Assembly: GCA_003342895.1 (NCBI GenBank)
Contig: PTFA01000011.1
Location: 5,263,784-5,327,783, forward strand
DNA from: Casuarius casuarius
Lineage: Eukaryota; Chordata; Aves; Casuariiformes; Casuariidae
Length of the DNA: 64,000 nt
Direction of reading: 5' to 3'
Position numbers and translations under genes: made by a program
Notes under the pieces: generated by a model
Told to the model about the DNA's origin: nothing
What the model saw: only the letters and a program-made list of their open reading frames with translations
Databases searched by the model: none
Part shown: in pieces, positions 50,096 to 62,446 of the stretch
Layout: every line of letters begins with the position of its first letter
How positions within the stretch are numbered: position 1 is the first letter of the stretch

Positions 50096-50118
50096 TGTGT
50101 GCGTGTGTGTGTGTGTGC
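50096..50118. repeat. GT-rich microsatellite with GC interruptions
   Basis: A GT run interrupted by GC ends at an unknown base (50119), probably another unresolved repeat length. Confidence 0.85.
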
Positions 50119-53100
50119 NTGGTTGAACCAGGTGGACATGCAACTACAGACTAATTACTCCTGGCAAGGAAGTAGTATTGTCTCTGCAATACTTGTGAGC
50201 CCTCAGGTGTGTGGATGTAGTGTGGAGATACTAGAATAGCTTAAAACTACTGTTTTGATTTAAATGCTTTGGTGACAAAGATGCTATCATTGCCCTTGGC
50301 AGTTTGTTCCAGTGATTAATTACTCTGTTGGTTGCCCAAATTCTAGTCTAAATTTAGATGGTAACCCTGCTGCTGCAGTGATTAAACCAGCCCTAAGAGC
50401 CAGTCTCTGCCACCTTCAGTTATGTTGACTCATACTTTATAATACCTAGGAACTACTGAGAATGAAGAAATTCATCAAAAACTGGCTTGGCTCTATATTT
50501 ACAGTAATCTAAGTAGAGGTTTGGCTTCTGGCATCTACTGTATTCCAGAAAAGTAAACAAAATCTTAACTTTCATTAAAATGAAAAGCAAGTTTATCAAT
50601 CACTGCAATTTAAAGCCAGTCATTAACCCTCCAGGGAGAGGGGGAGGGGCAGAGGACTAGCTGCTTTCCTTGAACTAGTTTAATGGGAATCATAAAAATC
50701 ACATCTATAGAGGAGAAGGCAAAGGACAGGAGGTGATTCTGCCTTGATCGGGTTAGATCTTTGACCCCAGTTTTATACCGATATTATTAGATGACATTGC
50801 TTCTTATTCAGGGATGTGATACTAACACACAGGAACCGTTCATATTTCAACAATACTGAATCTCCTGTAAATTGTAAGATTTATAGGCTTGAAGTCCTGG
50901 TACAACTCACAAATCCTGCTTAATAGGAACAACTAGTTCTACTAGCAGCCAGCCTTTGGTACATTCATTAAAGAATAACTTTTTTCCTTTCTTCTGTGAT
51001 TCACTGTAACCACAAAGGCAGAGAGATGTTCTGAGGTTCTGATAGTGCAATCTTGAACAAATTATTGATTTTTTTTTTCTTTTTCCTTCTACTCCCTAAG
51101 AAAAGACCACAGTGATACTAGTGACACACCATTTGGACTAAAACTGCTTTAATTAGCTCTAAAGTTCGATGCATCTTGGCAAATCAGACATCTGTCCAAA
51201 TGAACTAGAGAATTTCTGTGTATCAATTCTACTGGATAAAGGAAAGACTTTTATAATGCTTTTACCTCTTTGGATGATTTAAGTAACTGAGCTAACTCTC
51301 CAGATAATATTTACTAAATTTATAAAGTGTCTAAAAGACTTCAGGGTATAATGCATGCTTTCACTTTGCTAACTGGTTCTTCCTTAGTTACATTGAATTA
51401 ATATGGAGTAAAACAGTGACTCAGTTTTGAGGCTTATAGAGCTCGCTACACCAATTCAGAAAAACAAGGGTTTACCTGGAAACTATCTGTATTATTCAGA
51501 CCACTGCTCTACAACATTAACATGGGATCATGTGAAGTTAATGATTTCTCAGGAAAAAGGCTTACTCTATTGGAATTATGAAGTAGAGTTTACTGTTACT
51601 TTAACATTTTGTTAGTGTATCATCAAGATTTAAGTGGAAATTAAAAGTTGAAGATGACTTGTATTTATACAATGTCTATAATACAGGAATATATCAAGAA
51701 AATGGAGAAATGTATGTTTGGGATTAATAGGTTTTTTTTTTAAGTATAGAGAATGAAAATGTTAACACAGAATTATTATCTGGAAAGACATTTTTGAATC
51801 ACTTGGATATATCAACAGTTAGCTGATCTTCTGACTTCAGAATTAATTTTAGTTGCATTATTTCTGAGACTTACAGAAGCCGGAAGTTGTGGAAAACTTG
51901 TCTGAAAGACAATTNAAGAAACATGAGGAGTTCACAGTTCTGTAATGGCACCAGATTACATATACAAGAAGTTTAGAATTAAAATGATAACATAACATAG
52001 TATTGCTGTATGTCAGGACTTTCTTGCGGGAATCTAATTCACCATAATTTGATTTATTATTTTGTAACAAATGAACTATATACTTTTTCATCCCTTTAAA
52101 CCTTATAAACACAATTCTTTATCTTAATTTCAAGAAATTTAACCTTTAGAATGTGTTATAGATCTATGAATCTTGAAATTTATTTTATCTAAGCTTCTCT
52201 CAGATCGGAAGAACTACTAAAATACTCACCATATGTATCTGGGCAGTTGAAGCATCTTAAGTAATTTGTATTCAGTGCCCTCACAGAGTTCAAGAGTTAT
52301 TTATTTTGACCAGTCAGTCTATGTGATGCAGTATCTTTTTCTCTTATACAGCCTCTTCAGTACATACAGAGTTTGCCTGGGTACAAGAGTTGCTCGATAA
52401 TGTTTCTTATCTTCTTGACAGGTCTGGACATCAGTAGGGAACACCCCTGGTAATTAAATGCAATAAATAGGAGCTGTGGATTGGAATAGCTCTCAATATA
52501 AAAATTGATTTATTGTTGATTTTGCCCATATTATGGAGGTGGACCCACAGCTTCTTGTGATTATTCTCTTATTCATAATTTCCAGAGATTTATTTTCTAC
52601 TTCTCCTTTATCTTTCTACTTATTACCTATTTGACCACCTGCCTAAAAAGTACAGTAAGTTCAGTAACGTTTTGGGTTAAAATTATTCAAGCCAAAAGAT
52701 AGAAAAACAAGATTTTGATTTGAGGTAACATCTTTTGCGCTTATGAGGATTTGGGACTGGTAGACATGGATGCTTGTGAGACTCAGAAGAGGCTATTTCA
52801 TGTTACCAGATGTGTTAAAATAACAATTTCAAAGATGTTTATTTAAGAATCAAAGTTAGTTCATTATTTTGGGTTTACTTTATTAAATAAGTAGTCCTTT
52901 AAGCAAGCCAGTTGGCTTATTTTGACTGGAGTATTCAGCTTTCCCTTCCCTTTGTAAGAGGACAGAGGGTAATCATGCTGCAGCAATGCCAAGGAAGGTC
53001 ACTCGAACACTTTCAGAGGAACTTTACTATTTAGAATATTTTGGAATAGAGTTTGAGCCAACGTTTACTTTCTACTTTAAAAGTGCCTGTCCTCAAACAC

Positions 53101-54095
53101 CAGATACTTACACAGATAACTATAAATACAGGAAAAATATAAATAATGACAAAGCCTTTCAGATTAAGCCAGATTCCAAAATGAGACTAACTAGCAAGAA
53201 GCTAAATTTATTTCAACAGCTGTACTCTTTGCCTCATTTTCATGCAGCTTTCTCCTTATCGAGAATTTTGGCAGGTAAAGCTGTGCTATGCAGGGATCCT
53301 TGAAAGCTGACGGATTCTGATGTGGGTCCAAGATGGCTGGGGAGGGGAAGAGTGACTGGTGACCCTGAATGGAAACATCACCGCCACCAGTCCTCCCCTC
53401 TGCAATTGGGAAGCTGATAACACAAGTACCCCTGTTGGTCTGAACTGCAGCAGTAATGCAAAGATAATTTCACAGACTTCTGAGTTCAGACCGCACGGGT
53501 CATGGAAAGCAGAACTGCTAGCATGGCCTTCAGAGAACTGGCAATTATATGTTCAGCGAGTGCTTTTGCCCCCCACAGAATAGCTGCCTATGTCAGCCTA
53601 GGCTTGCTGAGTGTTTAGTAGGGTAAAGAGTCCTCCACGTGTGACTTGGAGTATCTACACTGGGAATTTATCTCTCACTGCTGTCATTGGAGAGAACCTA
53701 TGCTCAGGTAACGAAGTTAGATGGTGTAACAATCCTCAGTATGAAGCAGCAACCCCAGTGTGAACTACCTGTTGCAAGCCATATGAAATACATCCTTCAG
53801 CACTGACTTCTTTCCCCTCACAGTTTCCATGGAGATACATGATCTAGCTTCTCATTTTTTAACTGCAAGTCTTCTTGGGAGGAGGAGGAACATGAGTGAA
53901 TATGCACAATAACTTTGATCCATTATAGTTTTTCTTTTTAAAAAAAAAATATTCCGTCTTCTTGAGACAAAGTCAGGAGATTATGGCGATGATAAAATAA
54001 TCCCAGCAATGTTCGTGATCCAGGATCTTAAAGTTGCAATGAAAGATTACTATCATTTCATGAAAAGAAAGACTCACAAAGTTATGGATTATGTT

Positions 54096-54145
54096 CAGCT
54101 CCACCAAAGACAATGGCAAAACTCCACTGGCTTCAGTGCAGCTGT
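54096..54145. repeat. MITE-like palindromic repeat, copy 6
   Basis: CAGCTCCACCAAAGACAATG and CTTCAGTGCAGCTG form imperfect complementary arms around GGCAAAACTCCACTGG, the same arrangement as the other copies. A 73-codon open frame crosses it and has no coding meaning that I can see. Confidence 0.55.
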
Positions 54146-57100
54146 GTTTTGCCATACTGTGAAGAGGCATTCCCTTCCAGTGAAGAGGAAGATGAAAATA
54201 TACATGGCCCTAGTCTGTCTTAGATCTTAAACAAGCAGTAACAAAACCTATCGGAGTTAAGTTGGATAAGCTGTGGCTGGACTGTGAAAGCCTCCTTAAT
54301 TATAGAAATGCTGAAACTATAGAAGGTCTCTCACTGACCTCATCAGCAGTTGACTTGCTATATGTTAGCACACATATTAATGTTATTCAGTAATAATGCA
54401 TAGTCAAAATATTCTTCATGATTGTGGGTTGAATGAAAAAAATTGTGGCTAGTTTTTTGATTTTTTTTTCATTTCTTGCTCCTGTGCTACATCGAGCACA
54501 CGTGCAAGCATACGATATTGTTTTCTTTGCCATCTCACATGTCCTTCACCTTTTCACAACCAGATAAGCCACAGAGAATTTCTATCATTCCATTTGGAGT
54601 ATGCATCACTTAGGACAATGATGACTGAATAATGTAAGTCATCTATTACCAATGCCAATTAGACGTTCTTCATCTTGTGTGTCACCTCTGACAGTCAATT
54701 ATTCTCGTAAACTCAAAGTTTTAGAAAAATAACTTTTTTTGGATTGTTTTTGTAAATCTCTAAAAGCTAGTGCCTCCATTGCTGGGAATTCTCTTGGAGT
54801 CTGCATGAGTGGAAGCATACATAAATCTGTTTTTTTTGCAGTACCCTGACAAAGCTGAGAAATTTTTTTTAAAAGTGGCTTTCTGATGCATGTTCCGAGG
54901 TTTAGAACACAGTAATTAGTCATGCAGAAAATGGATTAACAAGCTGAAATCAGGTAAAAAGGTGAAGCCAAAATGACACTTCCTTTTTATAAACTAAAGT
55001 ACAACTAAAGCAAACTTTTGCAAAATGCGGGCATAATTTTTGCCAAGATTTCTCCAAATGACAAACAAGCCAGGGTGACTTGTGAAGTCTGGAGGAAAGC
55101 CAGGGCTCTGCAACCTCATTACGTACTTCTGCAGCTTTTTCACCCTATCATCCCCTATAGGAATATGGCATGTTCATGCTTTCAGAAAGCAGGGGTGCGG
55201 GGAAGGGTTATTTATTTTTACAATTGTGTAATTTTCATTTAAGTCTTAAGCATCTTCACTCCACTTTCCTTTCTTGGTTCATCCTGTGTGTGACTGTTTC
55301 TTGAGATGGAGGATATAGATCAAAATAGGGGAATGGCCAGGGGGTATTTTTACTGCATCAGGAAGATGAACTGGGGGGGAGGGAGAACACTCTCCTAAGA
55401 AAGGGAAAGAAAGACTTTCTTTGCCAGCTAGTGAGCTCATTCTTTTATTTTAAGCCTACGTCTAGTTGGAGACATGCACCTTGCTCTATTTCCACAAGGT
55501 CCAGGAAAAAGAAAAATGAATTGCATGCTTAATTTTCACTATTCCTAAACTGTGTTCTGTGAAATCAAAACTTTTCAATGAAGGCAAAGGATGAGTTCAG
55601 CATTCAGGAGTAGGAACCTGCCAAATCTGAAGCTTTAAAAAAGAGAGAGTAAGAGAAGGGGAGCTGATTTATTCCAGCTCAATAAAGAATTTGATGGTAT
55701 GTAACAGCTGGACAACCTATTATTTTTACATGTGGACAGCCTCAGAAGAGTCCAGAAATAATAGTGCAGCTAGGGCATGCAATGACTATAAGAAATTTTA
55801 CCAAAAGCAGTAAGGGGCTGGGGGGAGAGGGGAAAGGAAGGGCAGGAGCCAGAAGTATTTAAATGAGGTTTAGCCTGAAAATGCTGTCACAAATAGCTAC
55901 CACATGGCAGCAGTGATACCTAATGCTAGGGGACAGCAATTATGAACATCACAGTAACTTCTGACAGATGCCAAATTATTCTAAATTCTTCTAAATCAAC
56001 ATCTGCCTTCAGAGGCTGCATATTCCCATAAGAAGGACTATTCCCTCTTCTACTCTTATCTCTTGCTCTATCCTCTTCTATCTGCCAACAGCTGTGAAGG
56101 CTGGCTAGCCGTCCAGAAGGCTCTGCAAAGCCTAAATTAGAGGCATGTTAATTTGGGGACACTTCTTCACCTTCTAGTAGCTGGAGAGTATGCAATAATT
56201 CTGCCTCATTCATGCTGCTTTTGTGAAGAGATGTTCTCAATACATGTATGTTTTGAAAGAACATTTCATGTACTGGGGTTGATTTTCTGTTCCCCAGGTT
56301 AACTCTCTAGTAGAGTATCCTCTGATCAGATATTGGCAACCTGGCACTCAGGACTGTTTTTCGGGCGTGTCATCCCACTGATGGTATTAGTAGAAAGTAG
56401 TTTTACAAAGGCAGAGATAACTAGTGTCATCTTGGCCAATACATTTGGAGCTGGAGAAGTTGCAGCCAGGGTGGGAATGACAGTCCTCAGTGAGGAAGGC
56501 ACACCTTGACAGTGCTCTAACCTATACTATAAGGAGGTGAGATGTCTTCCAGCTGCCTGCTGGATCTGGAAGCATGAAACACCAGCAACACTCCCTTGTG
56601 AGGCCCTGCAGAAACCATGCACAGTAGCAGAGAGCGCTGCTTAATTTTAAAGGAGCAGAATCTGGGAATTTTTAGAAAAGTTTCAGAAATGAATAGCTTG
56701 TTTTCTGAGGTTCAGAAGAGAGCGTGAGATGGAAACTCTTTGAAAAAAGGAAAAGGGATTGCGTGGGCCTCAGTTTAGTGTTTCAAAATTTCAGAGTCTG
56801 CCAGGGAGGTCTATACAGGACTGCAGACCCAAGGGAACAACAAACCCAGTTGGCTTATACTGGCTTTCCTGCCAGCTCGCTAAGACAAGTGGGAAGTCTG
56901 AGGTTTGCAATCACCTTTTAAGTTTTCTCTGGACTTAAGTTGCTTAAGGTTTGTTTGCTTGTTTTCCAACCTCCCTCCCCTCTGCCATTTAATGGGAAAA
57001 CCAAGGATAAAATGTTAAGTCTCTCCTCTCTTATTAAAATACCCCAAAACAAGTACAGAACAGAGCAGAGAGAAATAACCCCAGTGACCACTAGCCAAAA

Positions 57101-57799
57101 CTCACAAGTAGTATGTGCATATCTGAAATAGTTGATGCACTCGCATAGGAAATCGCTGGATATTTTACACCTCTTGCAGTGGTTTAGTAACTGGCTGTGG
57201 AAGCTCATTCCCCACTTGAGAAAGTCATGAATTATAAAGTTTTTACATCTGTTGAGCATGTTGTGCTTCTCAATCATCCAACTATACTGAGCCCTAAGTT
57301 TTCACCCTTCACAATGAGATCACTGTTTTCAAGCACGTTCTAGTGGCATTTTGTCAAGCCATGTGTGTTTTCAGGATGGGGGCAGGGAGAGAGGAACAAA
57401 AGTATGCTGCTGTTTCACAGGATTACAATCTACTTTTCAGCCTACATAAAATGGTAACTGACCCATCAACAAGAAACATTCTTTGTTTACTTCTTTTTCT
57501 TTCCCCCTCTTCTACCCCCCTCCCCACTTTGAATCGGTCCAACTATTATTGGGAAGAAGAGGGGGAGAAGGGATTGATATAAGTTTTTTCACTTTGGGTT
57601 TCAATTCCTGTTTATAAGGGCAGGGGGAAGGCCACCACCAAACCTTTAGCCATCCCTAATCCTCCTCTAAAAATGTATTTCACTATGTGAAGACTCATTT
57701 CTGCTCCAGCAATGTGGTGTTTTTAATGAAACTCAGTTATTGAACAAGGACTGACCATGAAGAACACTATCAGAGAGATGAAGGGAGATTTAGTATTTT

Positions 57800-58105
57800 A
57801 ATTTTGCTTAGGCGCAGCCATAATGAAATTGCATATGCTAATTAGCAGATTTTAAATCAAAGTACTCCAGGCTCCTAATAGCAGGGGACAGTTTCCACAG
57901 AACTAAGCACACAAAGCTTGGGAAGGAGCAAAGTGGGAAAATCTCTGTAGAAATTATCTGTGGATAACCTATTGTAGTGGAGACAGAGAAATTAATATGT
58001 TTATCTTGAGTTGCACAGGATTCACTGAGATCCCTCCAGGCTGAACAATTCACAAGCAGACAATAATTCCCTGCACTGAATGACTTTGATCATTGCTATA
58101 TAAAG
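57800..58105. promoter_or_regulatory. Candidate enhancer: POU/homeodomain, TCF/LEF and SOX-like motifs
   Basis: Within about 300 unique bases are ATTGCATATGCTAATTAG (POU/octamer-like next to a homeodomain core), TTTAAATCAAAGT and GACTTTGATCATTG (two TCF/LEF cores on opposite strands), GAACAATTCA and AGACAATAATTCC (SOX-like ACAAT), and TTTATCTTG and ATTATCTGTGG (GATA-like). The block ends in CTATATAAAG. The mix resembles a developmental enhancer. Its target is unknown, since VGLL3 ends about 40 kb away and no other gene is visible. Inference from motifs only. Confidence 0.4.
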
Positions 58106-61100
58106 ATTTTTTTTTTCTCCAGAAGACGGTCACTCATCATTTAAGCAATGGTCAGCCGTAGTAACGTTTCCACTGGCCAAAATTCAGATACAGTGAGTGT
58201 TAAAGCAATATATGTGACAAATGTTGTTTGCTCTGTGTGTGGAGACAACCTGAGGTTTTATGCATCTTTTGTACAGTATTAGCTTTTTGTTTTTAAACTA
58301 AAAGCCACTTACTTGTGTAATTTACATTGCTTGAATGAAAGCCATATCCAAAAAGAGAAACGGGCATTCCCATCTAAATAGATAGCGAGCACGGCACTGG
58401 TGGAAAGGAACTGAAAATTACAGCCTCTTGTAAGATAAGCTAGGCTAGCAGTCAGATCAAAAATGTTTCTGTGTTCTCGCTGAGAAATAAAATGCTCAGA
58501 GAGAAGGGAAAAAAAAGCCCTTCTGAAGGCAAAACTCTTCTACAGCACTTAGACCATCAGTGCTTAATTCAGGTAGTCTAAGTGACTGTAATTCATGTTT
58601 TCCCTATCCCATGAGTGTGAAATGCCAGCTGGGCCCAGCTGGTCAGCAAGTGCGTGAAGAGGGAGAGGTTACACTGCGTCTCCAGGGTGGATGCTGGACC
58701 TGGCCGTGGCCCCTGCTCCCTCTGTCTCCTGGGGTTGTGCTGGAGGGATGCACGTGGAAATGACTGGGTCAAACGGGAGCTCCACTTACCTGTTCAGCTG
58801 CAGTGCCCCCGGCCATGCAATCGGTGAGCAATGGTCGAGTATTTACTGCTTCTCTTTGGTCTCTTAGCCTGCCCTACTGCCCTTCTGAGGTGCCCAGACT
58901 CGCACAAATCCAGCAAGACAGACTAGGGTTGCTCCTTTGCTGCTGCGTAGGTATGCCCAGAGAAGTGCCTCGACTCAAGGATTTATCTTGTAAGGGAGAT
59001 CTGGTTGAATTTAAGTTGAGCTAAGTTCAGACCCATCAGCTAAACCTCACCAACAGTTTTGTGCATTAGATTCAGGGTAAGCCGTGTTATGCATGGACCA
59101 CGTAAAATGAGCTACAGGCTCTTAGGCCATGTCTTTGCCAAATCCCCCCAGCACAGGCTCTGTGTTGCACAGCTCCAACATGGCCCCAACGTGGGGCTGC
59201 TCTAGCCACAGGGCATCCTGATGTTCATAGGGTGCTAATAACCACGCTGCAGATACACAGCTACCTTAAGGTGTCTCCACATACAGAGCAAGAAAGCCCA
59301 CGGCGGCAGTTTCCATGGATCTGCTGAATAGTGGTGACTTGTCACTGCCTGCTAATGTGATTGCATAGGCAAGATCTAGGCCAAGGTGTAGCAAAAGTAC
59401 CTCTTCAGATGCAATACGGCTGTGGTTAAAGTTAATAAAAATACTTGCCTACCTGCAGCTAAATGTAAGCTTTATGTTGTTTATATTTTAATTACACAAG
59501 CAAAAAACCCTCCTCCTGTATAGAATAACAGTGAAGTCTCAGCTGGTCCCAAGCACTACAGCTAAATGTCCTCAAGGTGGTTTGTATTTTCTGTCTTCCC
59601 CTTCTATCCACAAAAATCCATCTCAGATTTTGATGGCAGTGACTTGTATTTAATTTTGAGCTACACAAGCTCACTAGAGGATTCTGATTAAACTTTAGCA
59701 TGCACAATGCTTCTGCCTTGTCTGTGTAGACAGTATCGTTCAATGTTTCCACTGCACTTAGGGACAGTATACTGCAGAGTGAAGACCCTGGTATGATTTC
59801 TTCCTTCTGTCAGAAAACATCCCACGTAACCGGTTTGACCAGCACACAGAATGCTACCAAAAAATTATCTGTGAATGTTCTGCTTGGCACATAACAATGG
59901 AATGTAAATTAGTGTGTTAAAATCAAAGCTGGCTGAAAAATATCCAAAAAGAGGAAGTTGTTCATCAGTGAAAGTGCTCACTGCCAATGGCTAACCTAGA
60001 TTTTGCTTTTACTACATTTACACTGAGCTCAGTCATGACGAGAGTTAAGAAACAGGAGGAAGACTTGATGGGGGGAGCCAACTGCCTAATATTAGCTGCA
60101 CTGTTTAGTTTCAGGACACTGTCACAAAGAGGATGAGAAGCTAAAACATCTTTGGTATTACTACTTGCATGTTAAATGGGATTCCCTCCTTGAAGATATT
60201 TTTGTGTTGTCAGAGGAAGGAAACGGCAGCTGTGAAGTTGCGCTCCTCGTGCAGACCGCAGAGCCGGCCCCACCCCCCCTTGAAATTTATGCCAGATGCG
60301 GGAAAGAGTGAGCAAGGTTTTCAAAGTGGACACTCGGCATATGGAAGGGAATTTTTTAGCAGCTAGAAAGCTTTGGCTAATTTCAATAGCTCCCAGGATT
60401 CAAGCAGTTCTTTAAGAAAATCTGCTCTAAGGCTCTCNATAGTGTAAAATAAAGAGCTTTATCTATTCTTCCTGTCTTTCTGGAAAATGGGTTTAAAACC
60501 ATCTTGCTGAAAGCCTTTTTTTTAGCCTTTTCAGATTTTTTTGTCTGTGTGCTTTTTCTGAAGAAGTAGTAGTAAATGCTAGGTTTTGAGGAATGGTAAA
60601 CTGGGGCAATGAAGTATCTATGAGAAACCACAGTTTTTTGACCAGCCTAAGTGAGGCAGTTAGGCCTTCCTGTCTCTGTGCCTCTAGAAGACACCTGGAC
60701 TGCTGGGCCCAAAACCCATAGCTATTATAATTGGAGTCAATTAGAAAACTTAACTATTTTCCAGAAAACAGACAAACTCGAGAAATCCTTTGTTTAAAAG
60801 TATTAACAGAAAGGTTCGAGTAAAATAGATGTGCACCCAAAAGTCCAGTTGCATTTTCCAATTTTTTGAAATGTTTTCATAAGGTCTTGGCTTTCAGAAA
60901 CACAGATGAAATATTTTGGGCTCACTTAGCCATAGACAAAAAGGAAAAGCTTGAATGAAACACAGTGCCTCCAACAGTATCTATTTCATAAGGAGAGGCT
61001 TTTTGCTTCTTTTGCTGAAAAATGTTTTGATTGAAAAAACGTGACCATCTATATTTATTGAGCTAAGTATAGAAAGTTAATATAGGACATTTTGGCTGTG

Positions 61101-62431
61101 CCATGGACCCTCCTGGCAAATGAACTCGCACTGTCCTCGACTTGGGAATACAGTCGCCAAGTGAGCATAGCTTGTGGTGCACTGCACAGCCAGAAGCAGA
61201 TGTATTTTAAGCTGAAGAGAAAGAACTGGAACAGGTGTGTAAGGAACAGAAGAAAGAAGAACGAGGGCAGATACTGGGACAAGGTTAGATCTGCCCAGAC
61301 AGAAGATTCTTCTTCAATTAGGAAATAAATTACACGTAGAAAGGAGAGATACAAAACAAGGTTACGTGCTTAAAGGAAAATGTATTCTTGCTGGTTCCTG
61401 AGCTTCTGTAATAGACTTGTGTTCTTTGGTCCTACACCACAGCCATCTTTTTAGTGCTCTAATTTCTTGACTCACTAACTGATAAACAATTTTAATGACA
61501 TAGTACTAGGGATGTTTTCTGAAGAGCTTTTATATTTTCTGTCTTCCAGTGTTGTAGCAAATTGCAGTTATTTAGGCACAGCTGCTGCCTGCTCCAAGCA
61601 TGCTTATGGTGTCAAGGTAGGCTGTATGTTCAAATCTGAAGGTCGGGTCACAAAGCTCCTGCCATCAGTAATACACTTGTTTTTCTCTTGTACAATGTGC
61701 AGCTTATTCTTCTTCATGAACAATGGATTGCAGCTATACCCTTATTTCAATTTACGTCAGCAATGGATGTTAAGTGGAAATACTATATCTCATTGTAAAT
61801 GGGTACATTTATTCTTATATTTGGTGTTATCTATGTATCATGGATATACTCAACTGTCTGAGCTTCATACAATATACAAAAATACATTAGGAATACCTCC
61901 CTTCTCAGGTTTCCCAGCTGGAAGCAATAAATCTCCTTCTATAAACCATATCCCGACGTTCCCGGGCGTTCAGAATCAGGATGGTGCTGTGGCTCTTTGG
62001 TCATAGAATGGGTTTTGGTAGAAAAGTTCGGTTTTGCATTTCACATTCAGAAAGGACAAGGACTGCCTTTTTGAAAGCTACTCCAGCTAAACTGTTTTAT
62101 AGAACCACTTGCTTAAATAGTTCACAACATAGTTCAAATACATTCCTCAACAAACATTAGCTTTGGTTTTGTAGCCTGCCAACCGAGAATCACGATTCCA
62201 ACAGTCATTTAAACACAATCTTAACTACAGATATCCTTTCAGTCCAATAAAAAGGCTCCCAAGCCATCATCATAATGATAGAAAATGACATGAACTCTGA
62301 TAAAATCCTTATAGTATTCCTTGATTAGATGTATTTAAATGTATTAGTGGGCACTGAGGATTCAGACTAGTCTGCTAAGTCATATAAGTCATATTCCTCT
62401 GTCAGCTGCTATAAGGCTGCTCTAAATTGGA

Positions 62432-62446
62432 TTGCGCTCAGCGCAA
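62432..62446. promoter_or_regulatory. 15-bp dyad TTGCGCT-C-AGCGCAA
   Basis: A perfect inverted repeat around a single C, with two CpGs in a CpG-poor region. Each half resembles a C/EBP half site (TTGCG). It could be a protein-binding dyad or chance. Confidence 0.3.

Noticed and set aside
52986..53303. 105-codon frame beginning MPRKVTRTLSEELYYLEY
   Set aside because: It looks superficially protein-like but shows no known domain, no promoter and no exon context.
58098..58140. CTATATAAAG plus a following acceptor-like T-run and CCAG as a TATA promoter or exon start
   Set aside because: No open exon with a recognisable product follows; it is probably part of the enhancer-like block and a chance pyrimidine tract.
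61512..62006. 164-codon open frame on the + strand, the longest in the window
   Set aside because: No recognisable domain or family and no splice or promoter context; it starts at an arbitrary ATG in AT-rich intergenic DNA, and one such frame is expected by chance in 64 kb.
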